Shown in pieces: positions 12,756-24,700 of a stretch of 36,687 bases of DNA. The first letter of the stretch is position 1, and every line of letters starts with the position of its first letter. A program made the translations under genes and the position numbers. The notes beneath the pieces were generated by a model that did no database searches, had not been told where the DNA came from, and worked only from the letters and a program-made list of their open reading frames with translations. Source of the stretch: Saccoglossus kowalevskii (Eukaryota > Hemichordata > Enteropneusta > Harrimaniidae); the NCBI RefSeq assembly GCF_000003605.2, contig NW_003133849.1, positions 123,073-159,759 on the forward strand, given 5' to 3'.

Positions 12756-15700
12756 CATCGTAATTTAACAGGTGAATGAAACACCGTCAAATACTGAAAA
12801 GTTACATTCTATTGGCGCATTGTTTCTATGTATGGAGGGGGAAAAGGATCTTTTCTACCTCCGGTGAGAACGGATGTCTTCAACTTATTATTTCGAAAGA
12901 GTAATAACACGCACACCTGATACCCGCAAATGATAGATTAACAAACTGTGTAATGGCGTTGTATATACATGTGTAAATTTATGGTATACGTACAGTAGGC
13001 TTGTATTCCTGTCAATCCTATTATCTGCTATCTGTGGTAGTTGAATGTCGACTGTCGCATTAGTAAGTTTAAGCTGCTCCGTGACGTCAATAGCGTCAAG
13101 AATACTTGTCACTGGAAAATAAATTTCCGACATTCACATTGTGAATACATTTTTTTAAATAATGCATCTCAATGAGTTGTATTTGAAAAATGAATAATAT
13201 GAAAGTGTTCCAAAATATGTACATAGTATTTGGAATGGGAAGGTCAATTTATTATATTTTCATATGGTATTACCTGATATATCCGTTCCAGTTATTATTG
13301 TATTCGCCTCACCGAATCCTACCCCTGTACTAGCAGACAGGGACACACGAATCATTGTGCCTGGAGGTAGGTCTTGTAATGTGTACTCGTTAATATGACC
13401 AAAGACTGTGAGGTTTTGAAATATATTGCTGGCATTCCAGTAGACAGATTCGATTGATGAATATGCTACCTACAAAAGTAGGATAGTTATTTCAATACAG
13501 TAGGGGTCTGATGTTATACATATTCACGGCAGTTTTTTAGCATCATCTTCCAGGCGAAGTATTACCATGCAAGGTTTTTATATTTCAATTTATTTATACA
13601 AACATGAGAGTGATATATGATCTCAGACCCACCTCGTACTTAGTGATATTACCACTGAATACAACAGGTTCGTTCCATTCCAGTGTAATAGAATTGTTGT
13701 TTGTAAACACTACGTTGAGATAATCTGGTTTGCCTGGAACTGAAATATTAGCAACATAGGGAAAACAGGAAACACTGTCAATAATAGCTTTCTATCATAT
13801 AATATATAAAATGAAATTCTGCTCAAAGTCTGAAGTCCATTATGCACAATTTAATAGTGTACTATCGTACACTTGTAAATGTTGAAAATAGAACGTGTAA
13901 TCACATACCCGTGTCTGCTGTCCGTATTTTGACAACATCGCTAGCCATCCCGGTCCCTGCCCCTGTTGTTGCTGATACCTAAGGAATAAAACAGAAAAAC
14001 CAAATAGTTCATGTCTCTTGATGAACTTGTTACCACTGCTATATGGCCACGGGCTTTATGAGATACTAGATAAACGTGAATTCACCTGTATAGAATACTG
14101 GACATTGTAGTTTAGATCTCTTAGTATGTACGCATTCACATAATTCAATGTGTCGGTGATATGCACCACTTGTACTGTGGTATGGTCGTCTCTCTTCCAG
14201 TATGTTATCATATAATTACGAATTATACCATTGACATATTCGGGTATGACCCACTCAACAGTTATCGAATGCGCCGTGTGCTGTAGCGTTACATTTCTAG
14301 GTTTAGTCGGAGCTGTAAGATACGTATAGACAATTGGTATAAGACATTTTACAAATGTTCACCCGAACAGAAGACGGGCAGTTTTAGCGACTTGAAGAGC
14401 TCATTGCCGCGCGGGGTGAAATTAATGTGTTCTCTGTTGCGCCCAAATATTACTAACCTCGCGTTTTTTACAGGGGCAGCCACTGAAACATGCTAACGAT
14501 GGTGCTTACCCACAGATAAGCGATTTATTGCTTATTTTTTTCATTTAACTAATTATTACGCAATTAATAGTTTACAGCCTTTGACCTTTAAATGTTTAGG
14601 ACCACAATTCACTTACAAAACCCTTGCGAATAGTCGCCGTGTGATGGCGTTTTAAGCCTCGTTTCATAGTCGGCGAAATGGTTACGTAATATTTGAGTTG
14701 ACGCTGATACCTATGACATTTTACATTTTGGTTTGAGTATAACGTTTATTCTTGCTAGATGATGGCTAGCGTTAACATCGTTGCAATATCCTGACATGGT
14801 TCAATATTTAATATAATAATAATTTATAAATACATACTTACTGGCTTCTGGTGTTAAAACCGTGATAAAGTTACTTATTGGGCTTTCGAAATTGTAGTTT
14901 CTAACAACTGTAGTTACTTCGTATATAGTGTACGGTATCAAAGAATCACTTGCAACCACATACGTATCAACACTGGATAGATTCCCTCCGATATCGAACT
15001 GTTTCGTTTGGTACTCATCGTCCATGTTCGCTTTCCGATATTTGACTTCGATGTTATCGATGTAGCCATCAACATTATTTACATTACATCTTATTTGATT
15101 GGCAGTCGGTATCTAACAGAGAAAGAAAATAGTTGGTAATGCCCCACAATAGAACGACCCAGGAAACATGTACAATGTATGTGCGTGTTGCAAAATGGCC
15201 ATTTTATTCCACCCGAAAAAGATGGTAAGTTTTACAAAAATAGCCAAGTGGCCCATGAACTTGTTACTTAAAGGGCGGTAGTCGTCGCGACGCGTCCTGT
15301 TCGATATGCGACTCATAGCGACGTATACAACGCGTGTAAAATACATTGTTTATTTACATGAAATTCGAACACGCGCTGCGCGACGACCACCGCGCTTTAA
15401 TATAACTAACACTAGACGTCGCCCAAGTCCATGGTGTACGTCCATATACCACGCACGAAAATACAGCATATTTGGGTAAACATTATAAGAGAGTAGACGA
15501 TACAAGGCGCTTAGTTGTAGTCATTGCGTACCTAAAATAAGTACACGGGTAAGGATCATTATTGTTATAAGCGTAAACACAAACATTATTGGATTATATC
15601 AGACAGCCACATTGAATACATGAATATTTAAATTAATTAAATACCTGTATTTTAATATGAATCTCTTTTTGACGGGGAGCTGATACATCTATAACAGTGA

Positions 15701-18700
15701 GTTTATCTGGCTCTGAAATATATAAAGCGATTTCTTAAATCAGCAACAGTAGTATATGTGATATTATTCCTAGTAACTAGATTTATCATAATCGTTCTAA
15801 TATTATTATCGTATTGATGAGTAAAAAATAGATGTTACTGTCTCATAATTTATTATACAATATATCGTACATCTTGCCTATAGTTATTTCATTATTCAAC
15901 TTCTCATGGTAATGTTTTGTGTATATGCATATTATAATGGTAAAGCTGCTGGCCACGTGATCGCATATCGCTCGTTGCGTCTTTATATATTCGTAATGTG
16001 CTTGTAATTCCATGTACTTATCATTTCCGAAAACACGTAATCATCAAGTTCCTTGTGAAGGAAACAGTCAAACATTGCAGTGATATTTAATAACTTCGCA
16101 ACCTACTGCCGCATGTTGTAGTTTCTGTAACAGTTATCTCGTCGCTGCCTTCACCAAACTTTCCTGGTCTGGTCACAGTCACCGTGAACTCGTAAGTGGT
16201 AGACCAACGTAATCCTATGACGTTTGAACTATAATTCTGTACATGTGTGCCATTCGCTGCCTGATATTCTACATACATCCAATTACTGATGTTACTCTCT
16301 CTGTAGTACACTGTGTAACCTTCGATCGGACCATCCCCTATATCCCCAGCAAGGGGATTCCATCTATTCCAAGATATTCTGATTACATCTGGATAAATCT
16401 TTGTGATATATGGGTGGTTATTAGAATGAAATCTTGGAAGTTCTGTAAATGAAATGCATTCATATATTCACAAAGATGAACAGCCGTGCGTATATGATTT
16501 AAGTGTTAGCATATGGGAGACGGAGTCAAGGGGATTGGCACGAGAGGGCGCCGTCCGATCTGGATGAAATTCTAAGGTTCTATACTCCTGTTCACTCAGC
16601 AGTGTGAACTTCACTTGCTTTCGACATTTATTGGAGAATAGAATCCAGTTGAGGTAGACGTAAAGCCAAAAAGTCTGACTAGGAACATATTTAATTCAAC
16701 CATTTAGTGTATAACAGATGCATTTTTATTTGACGTGATTTTTATCGTTTTTAAAATATCATTATTGTCAGGTTACACGTGCAGCCCTGCCATCAGTCGA
16801 TATCAAAGCAGTGTTTGCTGCCAATATGCGAATACTGCTACTGCACTACTGTGTACTGATCGTGTAAACCATGCATCCATAATAATTATTTGGTTTGTTA
16901 AAATTGAGAAATCCTGGACACTTTCGTCTGGTAATGTATGTATGTGCGTATATTCGCGTGTCGTTTGCTCGCGAGCTTCTGCACATACCGGTAAATAAAA
17001 TACAATCTCCTACGACGCGCTAACCACACTCTCTCTTTCTTTATTAGGGACAACATCAAAAGTTCAATGTAGGATAACAAACTTAATTTCTTTAGCTTTT
17101 TCCCCAAACCCCCTACCCCCCACTGAAACTTAATTGATAAATATTGATCACGTCGTCAGACTACATTCACCATTAAATACAAATTGATAATCGGACAGTA
17201 GTATGGCATAGCAGTTGGTTCTAGGTCCATGCCCTGAAATTGACCTCATTGGACGCACATATTTACACTCGGACCAAACCATTTTCTCGTCTTGGATGTG
17301 TGTTTTTTTTCATTTTCTGTTATTTTTTTCCATGATTGAATAGAAAAAACACGAACTACAAATACTCCATGATTTTTTTGACTTCATTAAAAAATAAAAT
17401 CGTTTTTGTAGGATGGAAATTTTTTGAGGTCACCCCCCCCAACCCCCAAACTAAAGCAAATAAGTTTTTTATCCGACATCGATCTTTTGACGTCGTCCCT
17501 TACTATGCTACCACTGCACGTATAATTCATTTTGTAACAATTTATGGACATTATATTTGAACCCATTATTGTGTGAAAACAAGGCTCGGATGAGGATTTT
17601 CGCTTAAATAATGGCCTCGCTACGTCTTATCTATTATTGAACATAACACAGTTTTTAACTATTATCACGTCACGCAGTAATGGACAGTCGTTCAATATCC
17701 ATTACTACTAAAGACATGGATTATATATATAGACTTTCACGATGCCCGTCCCAATCAAGCTCGGATTAGACAAACCTCGTAAATGCTATGAAACTTACCA
17801 TATAGTTGCGTGGTTATAGCAACCGAAATCATTTCATGTGGAACATGGCACACAAAGTCACGTGTGCTGTTCACAACCACGCCACTGTAGTTACCAACGG
17901 CAATGTACGTGTCACGCGTGTAATAATCACTTATAGTGACGTATTCGGCTGTGTCCTCGTTCACAAGCATCATGTGAGTCTGCTGTATGACAGGATTACT
18001 AATGACTTCACATATAAAGTAGGTCTCTTCACCAGGATTGACTTTTTTGGTGTAGTGGTCTCCAAACTTGACACTGCCGTCTAACAGAAAAAGCATCATA
18101 GAAGTAATATCCATTGCGTGAATTATTTGAGATTGAGCTATTTATATTCTTCTGCTATTTTACATTTGGAAACTTAAAGGTTGTAAATACTTAGTCTCAA
18201 TACTGTCAGCCGTATGCCAAATGGTCGACAGAGGGCAGTATCCTTATTGGTTATGTTCTGCTCACATGATTGCACGATGCAGCCAATTACCAAACACTTA
18301 TGAAGAATTTGATCATTTTAGATTTCGTAAATTTCCCCACTACTTAATCCATTTTTTTCTTGTTCACTTAGTCTCAATACTGTCAGCCGTATGCCAAATG
18401 GTCGACAGAGGGCAGTATCCTTATTGGTTATGTTCTGCTCACATGATTGCACGATGCAGCCAATTACCAAACACTTATGAAGAATTTGATCATTTTAGAT
18501 TTCGTAAATTTCCCCACTACTTAATCCATTTTTTTCTTGTTCACTTAGTCTCAATACTGTCAGCCGTATACCAAATGGTCGACAGAGGGCAGTATCCTTA
18601 TTGGTTATGTTCTGCTCACATGATTGCACGATGCAGCCAATTACCAAACACTTATGAAGAATTTGATCATTTTAGATTTCGTAAATTTCCCCACTACTTA

Positions 18701-21700
18701 ATCCATTTTTTTCTTGTTCACCTTCTACTGCACCTTCGGCCTAATGTAATTGTGTATTCTAGACATTAAAATGCCGAAGTTGTTTGATGGGACTTACACT
18801 TCCTGTCCCGGCGTTCGCAATTTATACACGCCTATTACGTTTATACACAATTTGTATTAATAATATAGATTAATATTAGATACGACCGACTGTCGACAGT
18901 CTACATACTAACCTAAGACACATACATACCTTGTTGACAATCCGAATCTATAGTATCTAGATTTATCCATCCTGGTGCACAATCTCCATTTGGACAAACA
19001 CCAGTGTTCTTATCACATGCTGCATTGTTTTTACAATGACAATTATAGTTGCATAATTCACCATAGAAACCAGTGGAACATGAAGATGAGACTGTAGATG
19101 AAGTTATTCAAGAACGATGTATGTGTTTTGCGTAATTCACGTGCAATGCATATGAATGTCCAGTATTGCGATACTTTGAGCATTCGCACTGGACACAGGA
19201 AAGAATGGTGCGACTGTTTCTTACACATCTGCCTGCGAGGCACTTGTTATGCACGTGCACCAAGGGTACTACACTCACTGAGTCTGCGTCAACTATGAGC
19301 GATGAATGATTTCTGTGTAACGTGGGATTGTAAAAAAACCTCGTGGTAAATAACAAATACACAAGGACGATATTGATAATTTGTGTAGTACAGATCACGT
19401 ATACATATATTATATCACATATACTGTGAAATACTTTATTTTCGCTGAAAGAATGATTGAGTGAAAATAAAACCCAGCGAATATACTTTTTTCCTATACT
19501 TTAAATTCAACATGTCAAAAATCAGTGAAAATAAATTCCATACAAAACACCCAACAAGTTTTTTTTCAGCGAAATTTAATTCCAGCTAAAATAAAGTATT
19601 TTAAAGTATGCACTTTGTATCCTGGAAACTTGAAAGTGAAATATCTGTGTGAATATTTCGATGTTTATACCTTGGCAGTTATGTCCACTAAATCCAGTTA
19701 TGCAGGAGCCGCCATTATTACACGCTCCTGTTTCCTTATTACAACCGGTGGTGCAATGACAAGTCTGTGTGCACCCAGATCCGTATTTTCCCTGAGGGCA
19801 GTCTGAAAATAATACATTTAATGACACATAAAAAATGAACTTTGTTTTATATGAGCTGCGTTTTCGTACTATTTAATTTATGTATCACTGTGGTAATATA
19901 CTATGTAAATGCGAATAGCAGTAACTAGAAAATGAATAAAAAAAAACTATTTTTCATGTATTATTCGCATGTTATTATTATAGATGTCAGACGGCATATC
20001 AATATCATAGTTTCACATAGGTAATTATTACATTGATTACAAAATGTAAAAAATGTGAAAGGTCAGCTCATGTTCCTTTATATTAAAAAGTAAAATAACC
20101 CCTCATTAACGAAATATTGAGAAAGCACACTCGTTCTAAGGTGCATGGTGCTGTGAAATATCGGAAATGCACGAATCAAAACTGCGCTACAAATATTCGA
20201 AAAGGTGGTACTCGTTAGACAGGGCGCTGTAACGTACTCTTTCGGTCATATTGACCAATCGAACATTTTCAAAATCCTGACGATTCCTGATTTTCGCATG
20301 TTTATCACTTTTTATGAAAGCTCAAATCGCACCATATGAGATTCGGATGAATTGTTTACATAAACACTGATTGAAACTCCAGATACATCCCGGGAAAACA
20401 ACTTTTGTAGTCTAAGGGCCAGTAGACGGTTTGCCTAATTCTACTTCCCCAAGTAGTTCACGCTCTCCAAGGTTGTGGTGTTTTGTTTAGTTACTGCATT
20501 CACCTTCAAAGCAGTCTAACCCTGTGTAAGACGCCTGACACGAACATCCATACGGGTCCTGCAGACATAGCAGTCTACTACGGCATACGTCAGATTTGTG
20601 AGACGAACATTGTCGGTCACAATTATGTCCCCAGTAGTTATTTCCACACCCTGAAATTAGAAATACACGTCATCAGATAAATTAGACATACCAGACATGT
20701 TCACATGATAACTACTAGTATATTGTTTTTTTGTACTTTTGATTCAATCAGTTGTTACATTGCCTCAAACACACATTGTTGATGCTCTCAATCTATAGGC
20801 ACCAGTATTCACAATTCTACAGTCTGATACAGGATAACTTATGATTTTTTTCGTGGCTCGACTTTTACACTTCCACAAAAAAGAAACAGACCCAGTGATA
20901 TGTCATACCAGAAGGAATGTTCCCCGCCAAAGCTTAATAAATGGGTTAAAATTCTGAATCGGCAGATTGAGACTGCATAGTTTGAGTTATCTCATATTAG
21001 CTGGGACATTTTTTGAAAAGAGCTTCGTGTATTATATTAAGGAATGAATATTCATGACCAGATGGCCATATAGCAATGTTTTAGAACAGGTGAAAACACA
21101 TCTTTCAGTTAATATGTTTGATTAGTTTCATTTATGTGTGATAGAGTGCAGTTGGTTTTTCCGAGTAAACTATAAACTAAATAGCATGATAGTATAATTC
21201 TTAAATAATTTCGTCATTTTCGTTTTTTTAACGTATGCCTCAACCTGGGACAATGCGTGTCAGCAACCAATTGCTAATAACATTAACTGCGTCTCGTACA
21301 GAATAGTACGCGCACAAGAAACTTAAAGGGCGGCATGCGCAGTCGTCGTGTCGCGTCCTGTTCGTTATGGAACTCATAGCGACGTATACAACGCGTGTAA
21401 AATACATTGTTTATTTACATGAAATTCGAACAGGCGCTGCGCGACGACCACCGCGCTTTAAGTTATCGGACCATAGACCACATCGCAATACCGAATTATA
21501 GTGCATTGTGGAATAGTTTTAAGTGAATCAAATACAAGTCTATCAAGAAGGGGGATGTTGCATGGCACTATTTGCTGAAAAACTTGTCTCATTTGCCTTT
21601 GCATAAATGTTCCACGAGCAATGAAAAATTCGTCTTTTCAGGAAAATTGTGCCAAACATTGTTCTCCGTTTGAAAATCTCCGCCCAGGAACAGAAAACAC

Positions 21701-24700
21701 ACAAGTATTACTAGGCACAATAATTAAAACGTGTATTAATGCGTAAGTTTTCTCTACCTTCCTTGCACAGATTTCCCTTGAATCCAGGTGGGCATACACA
21801 CTCTCCAGTCTCTGCATTGCATATTCCTCCATTGTAACAAGATGGGCAATTGTTCAGGCAGTTCGGCACACCATATTTACCGTTAGGGCACCCTTTAAGA
21901 TATGCAGATGACGTCACGGTCACATTCGTCATCAGGATTGTTTGTTAGTACTAACAGATGTGTGTTATTGCTTCTTAAATACTTCACAATCATTTCGAAT
22001 TTATGTTTATTTAATGAATGCAAATACTCTGCAAACCAGATTGTTTTCATTCTATTCCCTCTGGTGGAGTTGTTTTCATCTAAATAGAATCATAGCCATT
22101 TCATCGCACGGGAATGTTGAAATATTATTTTGGGGGGCATTATTATTATTATTTATGTTTGTAAATATACGTGCCTCTTATCGAATGGTTTAGACGCTCG
22201 TCAAAATCATTTTCATGATTATTCAGCTCTTACCTATTAAATAGACTGTAAAATTACAAATAATGTAAAATTACAAATACAGATACTAAACGCAACTGAA
22301 ATGTGCGGACAGATTCAATTGACGTATTTGCCTTAAAATGTTTGCTTTCTATTTTCATATTTTCGTTCTATCTTGCATGCTGGGATAAATCCACTGAATA
22401 CAGTGTGACTTCCGAGAGAAAATCAATAAAATGTGTAAACACGCATGCGCACTGCTTCATCCGAATAAACACCATGTTTGCATGCAGCACAACAACGCTC
22501 AACGTGTGCCTTAGAATCTAAACAAGAGTATCAAAAAACACACGTGTTAATAAATGTAGTGGCATATACAACAACGTAACATATGAGCGTATATTAAAAC
22601 ATGGTTGGTATAAACTCCTTGCACATGGGACTGTGAGCAAAATATTCATGCTCAACATATTAAGTAAATGTTACTCACCTCTCACGATAAGTCTCATGAA
22701 ACCATGTAAACCATTTCGTCTCTGTTCTTCGCTAGAGTAACATTCATAAATTCCAGCATCTGATGGTTTAGCTGATGTAATTGTAATACTACTTTGTCCA
22801 TTCCATGCTTCTATATCCACACCATTATGTTTCCATTTCAGTTGTGTTGCTGATATTGTTGTTGATTTTATAACCATACCAAGGCTCATATTTTCACCCC
22901 AACTCACGGTCTTAGTATGACTTTCCGGAAGTATTGAAGCTAGAAAAATAATACACTGGTGTATAGAATGCGAAGCATACCTCAACTAAAAGTATGCGCC
23001 TACTATTTAAAAGAAACACGGCCCTTATTCATTTTGCAATGAGGCGTATCCGGTACTTCTGGGTAATATATTTTGGTGGGATTACCAAATTATTTTCATA
23101 CCTTTGGTTTTATTTTAGTAAATAGTGGCCGATTTGTCTGTATAAATCGATCATATTTTTAACTAATTATCACTATTTCTAGGACAATACTAAAGTTATG
23201 AAACTCGGCAGCCATGAAAACCGCGTATCGTTTATCCAGTTCTTAATTAGAAAAATAAATTACCCATAGGATTACCCATTCCTTCAAAATTGTACTAGGA
23301 TTCTGACATTTTCCACTGAATTCATGAAGTAACCATGGTCTCTTGATGCCAGGATTTATGAATTTCACAAATAAATAGAGCCCTGTTTCTATTTACCCTT
23401 TTTAGAATACACCCACATGTATGTTTTCATAAAGTTTGACTACGAAATGTAGACATGCCCATTTGGTCAACAATAAAAGAAATTGTAGAAAATACGTAAA
23501 ATATGTTTCAGTGATTGTGACGTTGTTGGGGCTACCTTATTGCATGCGTCAGAATGCATAATTTTGTAGTGGTGTTATAAGTCACCTGATCACCCGAGTG
23601 TATTGATATATGTAAAAAATAGTGCCTTTGGGGTAACTGAAAGTAAACAAGAAGTTAAACTTGAAAGCTCTCTGGTATATTTTATGCTTCGTGTGTTCGT
23701 GAGTCAACATATCACAGTGATATATTGTCGGAAAAACAATATGGCGATCAAATGATTGAAATATGCGGTTACTAAGCTAGAATGCAAATTACATCGGTGA
23801 TATTTTGTTTTTAAGGAAAATACAAGAGCTTCGTTCACACAAAATCTGGACATATTCATATTGGTTGTTATATTCATAGTTATATCGGCCTATCATTACC
23901 ATCGCTCATAGTAGAGTTGAGTCGAAGCGTATATATAACGCCGAATTTGATACGCCGACAAAATTGTCAACAAACAAGCTGCTCTCTGATTGGTCTAACT
24001 CATAGGTGCCATGTACGCCTCTGTGTCATGTGATCCATGGCCATACTTCGTGCAAAAACGTCATACCATATATTGGTTTGAATTACTCACCGTCCAGTGA
24101 CAAAACTACCGTTTGGAATCTTACGTCCATGACGTCACAGTAGTATACACCCGGTCGTCCAGCCCCTTCTGGTAAATAGAGACGCTTTGCAAAATCGTAC
24201 CTGTCTCTTATACGGAATCCATCTGGCAGCTCACCTCCCGTACCTATGTCGATTACTCTGCCGTATTTAAATGAGGACCGAAGTTCTTCCGCGGATTCAC
24301 CTGATGAATATCCACCAATGAAATAATCGCCCGATTGTCTCACCACAGCCTTGGCGTTGAAGAATGTCACCTCTATATAAGCAACTGATTAAAATATATC
24401 GAATTATTGTATAAGTCTTTCCGGGAATCTTAGAACCTTACTGCGCATTTTATGATAGGAAATTTGTTTTATGTGTAATACAGCAAACACGCACATGCAA
24501 AGACCTCAACGATATGTAGCCATAAATGTAGCTAAACATATGAGCGGAATACATATGGAAATGGAGTGATCATATGCTTCTATTTGTCGAATTGGAAAAT
24601 ATAAATACGCACCGTGACATTATGTTTACATGTGAAATGTGGCTACGAGTTTTTGACCGAACAATTGTACACAACATCGGAAGTTTGATGATACGATAAA

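Noticed and set aside
18221-18769. 182-codon plus-strand frame as a protein gene
   Set aside because: It is produced by three near-identical 177-bp tandem units and lies antisense within a receptor intron; there are no domain features.
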